Assembly (NCBI RefSeq): GCF_001439665.1
Contig: NZ_LMAK01000006.1
Location: forward strand, 1-64,000
Length of the DNA stretch: 64,000 nucleotides
Direction: 5' to 3'
Source of the DNA: Formosa algae
Lineage (GTDB): Bacteria; Bacteroidota; Bacteroidia; Flavobacteriales; Flavobacteriaceae
Part shown: positions 36,614-45,601 of the stretch, piece by piece
Layout: each line of letters opens with the position of its first letter
Position numbering within the stretch: the stretch's first letter is position 1
Made by a program: the position numbers and the translations under genes
The notes under the pieces: generated by a model
Database searches by the model: none
The model's input: the letters and a program-made list of their open reading frames with translations, nothing else
What the model was told of the DNA's origin: nothing

Positions 36614-37048
36614 ATGAAAAAAGGATATATCATTTTATTAATTGCCTTATGTAGTGTAAATGTATTTGCACAAACTAAAGACGAAAAAGTAAAGACACTA
36701 AAAATAGCTTTTATAACAGAAAAATTAGATTTGTCTAAATCTGAAGCTCAAAAATTCTGGCCCATTTATAATGCTTATGAAGAGGAAAATGACGCATTAA
36801 GAGATGAAATGAGAGCACAAAGAAAGGATATTAATTTAAACGATTTGTCTGAATCTGAAGCTAACAACCTTTTAAATAATATGGTGCAGTCTAACGAAAA
36901 AAGACTTCAATTATATAATCAATATGTAAAAGACTTAAAGAAGATTATACCTGCTAAAAAAATAATCATTCTTAAAAAATCTGAAGACGATTTTAGAAAA
37001 AAACTCTTCGAAGAATACAAAAAACGACATAAAGACGATAAAAAATAA
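36614..37048 (+). CDS. Periplasmic Spy/CpxP-like sensor of ECF sigma factor
   Basis: 144 residues with a signal peptide (about 1-19, cleavage after VFAQ). The rest is charged alpha-helix with the pattern TEKLDLSKSEAQKFWPIYNAYE and a lysine-rich end, as in the family annotated in flavobacteria as 'sensor of ECF-type sigma factor', which resembles Spy/CpxP. It probably watches for envelope stress in the periplasm and signals through the anti-sigma protein encoded 10 bp upstream. Confidence 0.85.
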   Translation: MKKGYIILLIALCSVNVFAQTKDEKVKTLKIAFITEKLDLSKSEAQKFWPIYNAYEEENDALRDEMRAQRKDINLNDLSESEANNLLNNMVQSNEKRLQLYNQYVKDLKKIIPAKKIIILKKSEDDFRKKLFEEYKKRHKDDKK

Positions 37049-37054
37049 CAGTTT

Positions 37055-37081
37055 AAAAAGAGGCAAATGCCTCTTTTTTTT
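37055..37081 (+). terminator. Intrinsic terminator of ECF module 1
   Basis: Stem AAAAGAGGC / GCCTCTTTT with a 4-base loop and an eight-T run, immediately after the sensor gene. Confidence 0.82.
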
Positions 37082-37211
37082 GGTTTAAACCGAAAGATTT
37101 TTCAAATAATAAAATACTGACACACTATATATCAACCTCTTACCTTGCATTAAATTTCATAATAATCATTAATAAAAGGGATATTAATTCTTTTCCTTTC
37201 AGTCTCATTTT

Positions 37212-37246
37212 TTTGTTTTTTCAGAATAATAATTTCGCTACATTTA
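37212..37246 (+). promoter_or_regulatory. Candidate promoter of S24 repressor-nuclease operon
   Basis: TTTG (37212-37215), 23-bp spacer, then TACATTTA (37239-37246). The last base departs from the TAnnTTTG consensus, which could mark a weak or regulated promoter. It leaves about 50 bases before the ATG. I looked for a dyad operator around it but found none convincing. Confidence 0.38.
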
Positions 37247-37304
37247 CAATCATTAATTACTACTATATAAACCAACCGTTTCTTACGTATAAAATTATTT
37301 ATAT

Positions 37305-38072
37305 ATGATTGCTTCTAATATTCGCCATTTAAGGACACTTAAAAAACTTTCTCAAGAGGCTCTTGCTAAAGATTTAAAGATTACTCGATCTAGAATTGGA
37401 TCTTATGAGGAAGCACGCTCAGAACCTTCAATAGACATGTTAATTGCATTTTCAGATTATTTTAAACTTCCAATAGATATTTTATTGCGCACAGATTTAA
37501 GTAAAACTAAAGACGGGTCTTTTTTAAATGTAGGAACTAATCGTATTCTTTTTCCAATGGTAGTCGATCTAGAAGACGATGATTTAATTGAAGTAGTGCC
37601 TGTAAAAGCTTCTGCCGGATATTTAAACGGTTACGACGATCCGGAGTATATCGACCAATTACAAAAAATAAAACTACCTTTCTTACCAACAGGAAAGCAC
37701 AGAGCATTCCCTATTAAAGGCGATTCTATGCTCCCCTTAAAAGATGGTTCTTTTGTTGTTGGACAATTTATAGAAGATTTAAGAGACCTGCAAAACGGAC
37801 GGACATATGTTGTTTTAACAGCCTCGCAAGGCATGGTTTACAAACGTGTTTACAATCAGATTAAAGAGAACAACTGTTTGCTTTTAGTGTCAGATAATAA
37901 AAGCTATGCGCCGTATTTAGTCCCAGCAGAAGATATTTTAGAATTATGGGAATTTACATGCTGTATAAATACACAAGAATACGACCAGCATGAACTACAA
38001 ATGAGTAGTATTATAAGAATGTTTAACGAGCTTGGAGTAGAGTTGAAAGCTTTAGAAAAAATGATACAATAA
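37305..38072 (+). CDS. LexA-like XRE/S24 transcriptional repressor
   Basis: 255 residues. The N-terminal XRE helix-turn-helix spans about 1-62 (KKLSQEALAKDL, TRSRIGSYEEARSEP). The C-terminal S24 peptidase domain carries the serine in KGDSM (Ser141) and the lysine in MVYKRVYN (Lys180), 39 residues apart as in LexA/CI. An Ala104-Gly105 bond in KASAGYL sits where LexA-type repressors cut themselves. So the visible parts of a DNA-damage-responsive self-cleaving repressor are complete. A final 35-residue helix follows. The stop overlaps the start of a DnaQ-UvrC fusion nuclease by one base, so the two are translated together. Confidence 0.92.
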   Translation: MIASNIRHLRTLKKLSQEALAKDLKITRSRIGSYEEARSEPSIDMLIAFSDYFKLPIDILLRTDLSKTKDGSFLNVGTNRILFPMVVDLEDDDLIEVVPVKASAGYLNGYDDPEYIDQLQKIKLPFLPTGKHRAFPIKGDSMLPLKDGSFVVGQFIEDLRDLQNGRTYVVLTASQGMVYKRVYNQIKENNCLLLVSDNKSYAPYLVPAEDILELWEFTCCINTQEYDQHELQMSSIIRMFNELGVELKALEKMIQ

Positions 38073-39430
38073 TGTATACAGTTATAGATATTGAAACAAA
38101 CGGTAGCGGAAATAAAATTACCGAGATTGCGATTTTAAAACATGATGGGACACAGATTATTGAAGAATTTACGTCTTTAGTAAATCCAGAGGCTCAAATT
38201 CCACCATATATTACAACTCTTACAGGTATAGATAATAGAATGGTGGCCGATGCGCCAACCTTTGCTGAAATAGCGCAACACGTATTAGATATTACAGAAG
38301 ATTCTATTTTTGTGGCTCATAATGTAAATTTCGATTACAATATCATCCGCAATGCTTTTAAAGAATTGGATATAGAATTTAAACGAAAAAAACTTTGTAC
38401 AATACGGTTATCCAGAAAATTAATTCCTGGCCATCAGTCTTATAGTTTAGGAAAATTATGTACAGCACTTAACATCGATGTTTTTGACAGACACCGTGCT
38501 AAAGGAGATGCTGAAGCTACAGTTATTCTATTTGAATTATTACTAGCTAAAGAACAAGCAGACACGGTAATTAAAGATTTTTTAAAACCTTCGTCTAAAG
38601 AGGCCACTTTACCTCCTAATTTACCTAGCGCTGTTTTTAATGCCATTCCTAACAAACCCGGAATTTATTTTTTCAAAAATAAAAAAGGCACTATACTTTA
38701 TGTTGGAAAAGCAAAAGATTTAAAAAAACGCGTCTTAAGTCATTTTTATAATAAATCGGATAAAGAGATGAATCTTTGTCGGGAAACGGCTGATATTACT
38801 TTTGAATTATCGGGAAGCGAACTCATCGCATTACTTATGGAAGATGCCGCTCTAAAAGCTCATTATCCAGAATTCAATCAAGCCGCCAAACGCAACCCCA
38901 AAGCATTTGCTATATTTAGTTATGAAGATAGAGATGGTATTAAACATTTAGCATATAACACCTTAAAATCTGCTCCTAATCCGCTTAAAATATATTACTC
39001 CATAACAGATTGCAGACAGCAATTAGAAAAATACTGTAAGGCATTTAATTTATGCCCTAAATACTGTCATTTACAAGAAGGAGCTACTGTATGCTCTCAT
39101 TATGAAATTAATACATGCAAAGGGATTTGTAAACAAACAGAAACTGCAGAAAAATATAACTTGAGAGTTAATGAAGCTATTGAAGCCATTAAATATAGTA
39201 ATCAAGAATTGGTTTTAAAACAAACTGGACGTCATCAAGAAGAGTCTGCATTTGTTTTAATAAAAGATGGATTTTACAAAGGCTACGGATTTATAGACAC
39301 CACAGAACAAATTATGCACACCGAAGACTTGGAGCGTTTTTTAATCCCGCAACAAGACACTATGCATACACAAAAGATTTTACAAAGTGAATTATTAAAA
39401 GCACCTATACAATCGGCTATTGCAATCTAA
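38072..39430 (+). CDS. DnaQ-like exonuclease fused to UvrC/Cho-type GIY-YIG nuclease
   Basis: 452 residues. The first 170 form a DEDDh 3'-5' exonuclease: IDIETNG (Asp6, Glu8), AHNVNFD (Asp88) and HRAKGDAEA (His141, Asp146). Residues 195-275 form a GIY-YIG endonuclease (GIYFF, LYVGKAKDLKKR) as in UvrC and Cho. It is followed by a cysteine-rich section (Cys322, 328, 332, 341, 349, 353); C-x7-C-x3-C at 341-353 has the same spacing as three of the four [4Fe-4S] ligands I recall for E. coli UvrC. The likely role is incision and clean-up of damaged DNA. Similar fusions are known in several phyla. It ends 2 bp from the converging Wzc-like gene. Confidence 0.9.
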   Translation: MYTVIDIETNGSGNKITEIAILKHDGTQIIEEFTSLVNPEAQIPPYITTLTGIDNRMVADAPTFAEIAQHVLDITEDSIFVAHNVNFDYNIIRNAFKELDIEFKRKKLCTIRLSRKLIPGHQSYSLGKLCTALNIDVFDRHRAKGDAEATVILFELLLAKEQADTVIKDFLKPSSKEATLPPNLPSAVFNAIPNKPGIYFFKNKKGTILYVGKAKDLKKRVLSHFYNKSDKEMNLCRETADITFELSGSELIALLMEDAALKAHYPEFNQAAKRNPKAFAIFSYEDRDGIKHLAYNTLKSAPNPLKIYYSITDCRQQLEKYCKAFNLCPKYCHLQEGATVCSHYEINTCKGICKQTETAEKYNLRVNEAIEAIKYSNQELVLKQTGRHQEESAFVLIKDGFYKGYGFIDTTEQIMHTEDLERFLIPQQDTMHTQKILQSELLKAPIQSAIAI

Positions 39431-39431
39431 A

Positions 39432-41921
39432 TTAAGACTTCTTTATATATTCTTTTAATTTACCAATAATACCACTCTTTTTATCTTTTTCGTGGTATGC
39501 GTTTCCGTACACGCCATAGCCATAACCGTAACCATAACCGTAACCATAGCCATAACCGTAATTATGATTGGTTTTATGCTTGTAGAAGTTTAGTACAAAA
39601 CTTATGTTTTTAACTTCTCCCATACGGTATTTCGCATTAATTAATGACAACATTCCTTTCTTGGTATAATCTAATCTTACCATAAAAATTGTAGCATCTG
39701 CAAACTGAGTCAGTTGTAACGCATCTGTAACTAAACCTAATGGTGGTGTATCCAAAATAATCATATCGTAATCTATACGAAGTTGATCTATTAGATCTGC
39801 CATCATATCACTCATTAATAATTCTGATGGATTTGGAGGTACAGGACCAGAAGGAATAATATCTAAATTATCTACGTTAGTATGACTGGTAACACGCTCT
39901 AAATCGTGTTCTCCAATTAAATAATTAACCATTCCCGAATCATTCGTAATTCCGAAATCACCAAATATTTTTGGTTTACGTAAATCTAATCCTAATAATA
40001 TGGTTTTCTTACCAGATAGCGCATAGACCGTAGCCATGTTTATAGACGTAAAGGTTTTCCCTTCTCCACTTACAGACGAAGTAATCATGATGGTTTTTCC
40101 TAAATTAGACTTATTATCTTGCTTTTTTAGGATGAATTGCATACTCGACCTAATCGATCTAAAAGACTCTGCTACTGCAGATTTTGGCTTTTCAAATACC
40201 ACAAGATTGTTATGGTATTTATATTTTCCAATAAGACCCAAAATAGGTATACGAGATAAACGCTCTACCTCATCAGAACCATGAATGGTATTATCTAATA
40301 AATAGATAATAAAGATCATAAGCATAGGTAAGAAAAATCCAACCATAAGCGCCATCATGTAATTAAGCGATTTATTTGGTCCAATTAATCCGCCTCCTAT
40401 ATCTTTAGCGTCATCAATAGATGTAATATCTGAAATATTAGCCGCTTTAACAATAGCCGCTTCACTACGTTTGGCCATGTATATATTATAAGCTTCTTGA
40501 CTGATATCTAGCTTACGCTGAATTTTCAAGTATTGTTGTTGGTCTTCAGGTAAATTACTCAATTTAGACTCTAAGTTAGCCGCCTGTCTTTGAATACTAT
40601 TTAATTGTAATCTTATCGTTCTTTTAGTGGCGTCTATAGTTTCTAATAATACCTTCTTTTCTGCATCTATTCTACGATCTAAATCTTTAAACAAGTTAGA
40701 CCCTTCTTTCATGGTATATTCTAAACTTTGGCGTTCTATAGCTAAAGCCGTTATTTTACCTACACTTTGTTGAATGTTTGGTTCTTCAATCCCAACAGAA
40801 GATGGAGCTGCAATATTTATGTAATTTGTTTTCGTTTGTAAATAATCATCTAATGCGTTTAAGTAATTAAGCTTAGTTTGCTCAATTTCTTTAGCCATTT
40901 CGTATTCTCTTAAACGCGAAGACACTTCAGTCATTTCTGCATCTACATCAAATACTTTATTTTGCTTTCTAAACGTGTTCATCTCTTCCGAGACATCTTT
41001 TAAACTATTATTTACACTAGCCAAACTACTGTCTATAAAACGAATGGTATTGGTTGCATATAAGTTTTTTCGTTCTAACTCTGTCCGGCTTAAAATGGCA
41101 GATGTCGCATTTAAATAATCTACAATTTTCGCTTTATTATGTCCTGATAAGGATAACTTTAAAACAGAAGAAGATTCTTTAGAGAAGGGTTCTGTTTTAA
41201 CCGCATTTTTATAATCGTTTACGACTTGATCGAAATTTAAAAATCTAACAAAATATTCTTCATTATTAGAAATGGTATGATCAGGCTTTGTAAACAGTGT
41301 AAAGTGAACAAAAGGTAACTCAACAGGTTTTCCTATAGTAAAGGTTTTAGTAAAAACTCCAATGGGTAAACGTACAGTTTCTGTATGCTTGTCTCCATAA
41401 AACTGCATACGTCCGTCTTCAGTTTCAAATTCATTAAAAATTTCAAACTGTGTAGCATTTATAAATCGTATCCCTAATGGCTGATTTAAAAGCTGACCTT
41501 TATCTTTATCAATTTCTACAAAGAATGGAGCATCTTTATAAATATCTTCTTTTCTATATTTCCCTTCTTTTAAATAATCGACATAAAACTGAAGTGAATC
41601 TACAACCAATTCGTTATGCGTTCGTGTTTGTAGTGAAGTAATTACCTTACCAACTTTTCCAGAAACACCACCCCAGTTAAAAGAAATACTGGTGTTTGCA
41701 GTAAAAAATGGGTTTTGATCGTTTTCTACAGTAATTAATGAATCTAATCTATATATGTTTTGTTTTCTAACATTTATAAGATAAGCTATAATTAATGCGA
41801 CACCAATACATAGAAGTACTAATTTCCAAAGGTTAAGAACCTTAAATAAATATCCTCTAAAATCGAAGGTCATCCCTCCAGATTCCATTTGGTCTTGATC
41901 ATCAAACTCGTATTGTGTCAT
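39432..41921 (-). CDS. Wzc-like polysaccharide co-polymerase / tyrosine autokinase
   Basis: 829-residue inner-membrane protein controlling capsule or exopolysaccharide chain length and export. A Wzz-type periplasmic region with coiled coil lies between membrane segments near residues 30-50 and about 520-545. The C-terminal BY-kinase domain has Walker A SVSGEGKT, A' LDLRKPK and Walker B IILDTPPLG. The tail is a run of Tyr-Gly pairs (acceptor tyrosines), encoded by a six-base-type repeat. It is 3 bp downstream of the Wza-like gene, so the pair is an operon, but no glycosyltransferase cluster is attached. Confidence 0.93.
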   Translation of the reverse strand: MTQYEFDDQDQMESGGMTFDFRGYLFKVLNLWKLVLLCIGVALIIAYLINVRKQNIYRLDSLITVENDQNPFFTANTSISFNWGGVSGKVGKVITSLQTRTHNELVVDSLQFYVDYLKEGKYRKEDIYKDAPFFVEIDKDKGQLLNQPLGIRFINATQFEIFNEFETEDGRMQFYGDKHTETVRLPIGVFTKTFTIGKPVELPFVHFTLFTKPDHTISNNEEYFVRFLNFDQVVNDYKNAVKTEPFSKESSSVLKLSLSGHNKAKIVDYLNATSAILSRTELERKNLYATNTIRFIDSSLASVNNSLKDVSEEMNTFRKQNKVFDVDAEMTEVSSRLREYEMAKEIEQTKLNYLNALDDYLQTKTNYINIAAPSSVGIEEPNIQQSVGKITALAIERQSLEYTMKEGSNLFKDLDRRIDAEKKVLLETIDATKRTIRLQLNSIQRQAANLESKLSNLPEDQQQYLKIQRKLDISQEAYNIYMAKRSEAAIVKAANISDITSIDDAKDIGGGLIGPNKSLNYMMALMVGFFLPMLMIFIIYLLDNTIHGSDEVERLSRIPILGLIGKYKYHNNLVVFEKPKSAVAESFRSIRSSMQFILKKQDNKSNLGKTIMITSSVSGEGKTFTSINMATVYALSGKKTILLGLDLRKPKIFGDFGITNDSGMVNYLIGEHDLERVTSHTNVDNLDIIPSGPVPPNPSELLMSDMMADLIDQLRIDYDMIILDTPPLGLVTDALQLTQFADATIFMVRLDYTKKGMLSLINAKYRMGEVKNISFVLNFYKHKTNHNYGYGYGYGYGYGYGYGVYGNAYHEKDKKSGIIGKLKEYIKKS
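39513..39562 (-). repeat. Hexanucleotide-like repeat coding Tyr-Gly tail
   Basis: On the minus strand a TAYGGN unit is repeated about eight times with third-base variation, encoding alternating Tyr and Gly at the end of the tyrosine kinase. The number of units sets the number of phosphorylatable tyrosines. Confidence 0.8.
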
Positions 41922-41924
41922 TCG

Positions 41925-42719
41925 TTATAAGCGATCTATTAATAATAAAGTTGTAGTTCCTAATGTAAGTATGGTTGCAATTGTCGTTAAAGTTTGCACA
42001 CCTGTTTCTCCAGTTCCCCAAGATTTCTGAGGTAAAGGTTTAACATAAATAATATCGTTAGGTTGTATGTAATAATATGGCGAACTCATAACATCTTCAC
42101 GCGTAATGTCTAAATGATGAATTTTTTGCCCTTGTGGATATTGTCTAATAATTAAAATATCTTTTCTATCTCCAGTTATTGGTATTTCTCCAGCGTTGGC
42201 AATAGCTTCAAAAATATTTACACGATCTTGAAATAATGTATTTGTTCCAGGAGCTTCTACTTCCCCACTAACCGTATAACGTAAACCTGTTAATTTAACT
42301 GTTACAAAAATATTTGCGGTCTCTTTAAATTGCTCTTCAAGTAATTTTTTTTCTAAAATCTTCTCTATTTCTTCGGTGGTATAGCCTAAAACATTAATAC
42401 GACCTAGCGCTGGCACTCTTATTTCTCCGTGTAAATCTACAGTGAACCCATCAAAATATGCACGCTCATCACTATTTGCATCTAACAAATCTTCTCCCAT
42501 CGGATTAAAAATTTGTACAGCATCTTGATCTAAGGCTTTCACACGTATATTCAAAATATCATAGATCTGAATACGGTAAGGTGCCTGAGCAGCAACAACT
42601 TTAGCAATAGAATCGTTTACTGTTTCTGAAGGTTGTAAATAGACCATTTCTTTATGAGGAACGCATCCTGTAATTGAAAGACATAATACAACACAAGTGA
42701 TTATAAAATTTTTGGTCAT
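41925..42719 (-). CDS. Wza-like polysaccharide export lipoprotein
   Basis: 264-residue outer-membrane lipoprotein (lipobox SITGC, Cys19). It contains the poly_export motif YRIQIYDILNIRV and SLBB-like regions (RYTVSGEVEAPGTN), and ends with a short hydrophobic helix (about 243-262). It forms the outer-membrane exit for polysaccharide and works with the Wzc-like kinase directly downstream. Length is shorter than E. coli Wza (379), as usual in Bacteroidota. Confidence 0.92.
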   Translation of the reverse strand: MTKNFIITCVVLCLSITGCVPHKEMVYLQPSETVNDSIAKVVAAQAPYRIQIYDILNIRVKALDQDAVQIFNPMGEDLLDANSDERAYFDGFTVDLHGEIRVPALGRINVLGYTTEEIEKILEKKLLEEQFKETANIFVTVKLTGLRYTVSGEVEAPGTNTLFQDRVNIFEAIANAGEIPITGDRKDILIIRQYPQGQKIHHLDITREDVMSSPYYYIQPNDIIYVKPLPQKSWGTGETGVQTLTTIATILTLGTTTLLLIDRL

Positions 42720-42742
42720 GAAAAGAAGTCAGATATTTGCGA

Positions 42743-42750
42743 CAAATATA
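42743..42750 (-). promoter_or_regulatory. -7 box for the Wza-Wzc pair
   Basis: Reads TATATTTG on the minus strand, 23 bp before the lipoprotein's ATG. No -33 TTG at standard distance. Confidence 0.48.
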
Positions 42751-42827
42751 AGTTTTCGATAGGAATATAAAAACTAATCGTTTACTTTTTGGATATTTGC
42801 AAATCAATTCTAAAACATAGAAAACAC

Positions 42828-44684
42828 TTGAATTATTTAACAGTAGAAAATATAGCTAAATCTTACGGAGAACTTACGTTATTCGAAAACCTGTCTTTTA
42901 GCATCCATAAAGATCAAAAAGTTGCTTTTGTAGCTAAAAACGGAACAGGAAAAACATCGATTCTAAACATTCTCTCAGGACTTGATCAGCCAGATACTGG
43001 ACAAATAATTTTTAGAAAAGATATTACAGTGTCTTTCTTACCACAAGAACCCGTTTTAGATCCTAATCTAACGGTAGAAGCCACTATTTTTGATGGGGAT
43101 CACGATATTTTAAAAGTGATAAAAAATTACGAAACGGCTTTACATAATACGGAAGATGCAGATGCTTATCAAAAAGCATTTGAACAAATGGACCGATATA
43201 ATGCTTGGGACTTTGAAACGCAATACAAACAAATTCTATCTAAATTAAAATTAGATAACTTCTCACAGAAAGTAAGCACGCTATCTGGAGGACAAAAAAA
43301 ACGTTTAGCCTTAGCGAATGCTTTAATTAATAAACCTGATTTATTAATTTTAGATGAGCCTACCAACCATTTAGATTTAGAAATGATTGAATGGTTAGAA
43401 TTATTTTTTGCTAAAGAAAACATGACGTTATTTATGGTAACGCACGACCGTTTTTTCTTAGAACGTGTCTGTAACGAAATTATAGAATTGGACCAAGGCG
43501 AAATGTATAGTTATAAAGGAAACTATTCCTACTACCTTGAAAAGAAAGAAGCAAGAATTACTCAAGAAACTGTAGAAACAGGTAAAGCTAAACAACTTTT
43601 TAAAAAGGAATTAACTTGGATGCGTCGCCAACCTAAAGCACGTACTACCAAATCGAAATCTAGAATAGACGATTTTCACGATATTAAACAACGTGCCAGT
43701 AAGCGCCGTAAAGACCATCAGATCGAGTTAGAGCTTAACATGGAGCGTTTAGGAAATAAGATTGTAGAATTACACAACGTAAAAAAATCTTTTGGAGACA
43801 AAACCATTTTAAACGGATTTACTTACAATTTCCAGCGCGGTGAACGTGTAGGTATTATCGGAAAAAATGGTACTGGAAAATCTACCTTTCTAAACATTTT
43901 AACAGAAACGGCTAAACCAGATAGTGGCACAATAACACTTGGGGAGACTGTTAAGTTTGGTTATTATACCCAAGCGGGAATAGAGGTTAAACCCGATCAG
44001 AAAGTTATAGATGTAGTTCGTGAGTTTGGAGATTATATTCCTTTAAAAAAAGGACGTCAAATTAGTGCACAACAATTATTAGAGCGCTTTTTATTCGATA
44101 GAAAAAAACAATACGATTTTGTTGAAAAATTAAGTGGTGGAGAGCGTAAACGTTTATACTTATGTACCGTTTTAATTCAGAATCCTAATTTCTTAATTCT
44201 GGATGAACCCACAAACGATTTAGATATCGTAACGCTAAACGTTCTTGAAGATTTCTTATTAGATTTCCCGGGTTGTTTATTAGTAGTAACTCACGACCGT
44301 TATTTTATGGATAAAATTGTAGATCACCTTTTTGTTTTTAGAGGCGAAGGTGTGGTTGAAGATTTTCCTGGAAACTATAGCGATTTTAGAGCTTATGAAG
44401 ACAGTCCTGAAACATCGCCTACAGACGAAAAAAAAGAAAAGAAGAATTGGAAACAAGATTCTAGTACTAAATTATCTTATAACGAACAGAAGGAATATAA
44501 CAATATAGAAAGCAAACTAAAATCGTTAGCATTCGATAAAACAGAACTAGAAGCTAAGTTTTTAAATCCTGAGCTCTCTCAAGACCAGATTAACGAACTC
44601 TCTGTGAAATTAGAAAAACTAATCCAAGAAATAGACGAGAAAGAAGAACGTTGGTTTGAACTTGCCGCAAAATTAGAAGGTTAA
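42828..44684 (+). CDS. ABC-F ATPase (Uup-like)
   Basis: 618-residue soluble protein with two ABC ATPase domains and no membrane part: Walker A AKNGTGKTS and GKNGTGKST, signatures LSGGQKKR and LSGGERKR, Walker B LILDEPTNHLD and LILDEPTNDLD. The linker (KARTTKSKSRIDDF) and a C-terminal coiled coil resemble Uup, an ABC-F protein acting on ribosomes or DNA intermediates. The start is probably the TTG at 42828 (MNYLTVENIAKSYG, as in relatives), because the upstream codons are not conserved-looking and begin with another TTG. Start confidence is moderate. Confidence 0.9.
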   Translation: MNYLTVENIAKSYGELTLFENLSFSIHKDQKVAFVAKNGTGKTSILNILSGLDQPDTGQIIFRKDITVSFLPQEPVLDPNLTVEATIFDGDHDILKVIKNYETALHNTEDADAYQKAFEQMDRYNAWDFETQYKQILSKLKLDNFSQKVSTLSGGQKKRLALANALINKPDLLILDEPTNHLDLEMIEWLELFFAKENMTLFMVTHDRFFLERVCNEIIELDQGEMYSYKGNYSYYLEKKEARITQETVETGKAKQLFKKELTWMRRQPKARTTKSKSRIDDFHDIKQRASKRRKDHQIELELNMERLGNKIVELHNVKKSFGDKTILNGFTYNFQRGERVGIIGKNGTGKSTFLNILTETAKPDSGTITLGETVKFGYYTQAGIEVKPDQKVIDVVREFGDYIPLKKGRQISAQQLLERFLFDRKKQYDFVEKLSGGERKRLYLCTVLIQNPNFLILDEPTNDLDIVTLNVLEDFLLDFPGCLLVVTHDRYFMDKIVDHLFVFRGEGVVEDFPGNYSDFRAYEDSPETSPTDEKKEKKNWKQDSSTKLSYNEQKEYNNIESKLKSLAFDKTELEAKFLNPELSQDQINELSVKLEKLIQEIDEKEERWFELAAKLEG

Positions 44685-44708
44685 AATTTCAATTCGAATT
44701 TAGAAATC

Positions 44709-45482
44709 GTGCTGCATCAAATTCAAGAATATATAAAATTTTTAAAACGCTCTACAAATCAGCATGGGGTGCACTCCCCTTTTGTCTTTAACCTAGTTAC
44801 AAAATGCTTTTACGACAAAAAACAGTATGCTGATTATGCTTTAATTACAAACTATAAAAAAGCGCTTTTAAACAACAACACTCTAATAGAAATCACCGAT
44901 CTAGGTACCGGTTCTCAGTTTACAAAAAACAACACTCGCAGTATAAATAGTATTGCTAAACATTCTGGAGCATCTTTAAATCGTGCTAAATTATTATATC
45001 GTTTAGCAAAGTATTTTAAATTTAACAATAGCCTTGAATTAGGAACCTCTCTTGGCATCTCTACACATGCCATAGCGCTAGGTTACAAAAACGGAAACGT
45101 AACCTCTATTGAAGGTTGCCCCGAAATAGCAAAATTCACCACACTGAATTTAAAAGAAAATAATATTAAGCATGCCAAAGTTCGCGTTGGAGATTTCAGC
45201 AAGGTTATCCCTGAATTAAAAGACGAGACCTTCGATTTTATATTATTTGATGGCAATCATAATAAAGAGGCAACTTTAACTTATTTTGAATTATTACTCC
45301 CTAAAATTCACAATGACACCGTATGTGTATTCGATGATATTTATTGGTCTAAAGGCATGACAGAAGCATGGGAACTTATTAAAAAACACCCTAAAGTAAA
45401 AGTAACTATAGATACGTTTCAATATGGATTTGTATGTTTCAGAAAAGAGCAAGTCAAAGAACATTTCACGATAAGATTATAA
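44709..45482 (+). CDS. Class I SAM-dependent methyltransferase (O-methyltransferase-like)
   Basis: 257-residue cytosolic methyltransferase. The Rossmann motif I is LELGTSLGIS, and the acidic motif is FDFILFDGNH followed by FDDIYW, typical of the Methyltransf_24/O-methyltransferase group. The first part (NQHGVHSPFVFNLVTKCFYD) is a conserved flavobacterial pattern. The start is GTG at 44709. Substrate unknown. It follows the ABC-F gene by 25 bp. Confidence 0.88.
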   Translation: MLHQIQEYIKFLKRSTNQHGVHSPFVFNLVTKCFYDKKQYADYALITNYKKALLNNNTLIEITDLGTGSQFTKNNTRSINSIAKHSGASLNRAKLLYRLAKYFKFNNSLELGTSLGISTHAIALGYKNGNVTSIEGCPEIAKFTTLNLKENNIKHAKVRVGDFSKVIPELKDETFDFILFDGNHNKEATLTYFELLLPKIHNDTVCVFDDIYWSKGMTEAWELIKKHPKVKVTIDTFQYGFVCFRKEQVKEHFTIRL

Positions 45483-45601
45483 CTTAGTCAAGTTAATTTT
45501 ACAGTTTTATTTATCAATTTTGTAACAAATCGTAAAGTCCTGCGTCTTATTTCTTATATAAATTCCTGTATCTTGCAGTAACCAATATCAGCATCAATTT
45601 T

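Noticed and set aside
37247-37304. Operator dyad for the S24 repressor
   Set aside because: The region is AT-rich with only short imperfect palindromes (e.g. around TACGTA); nothing stood out over background.
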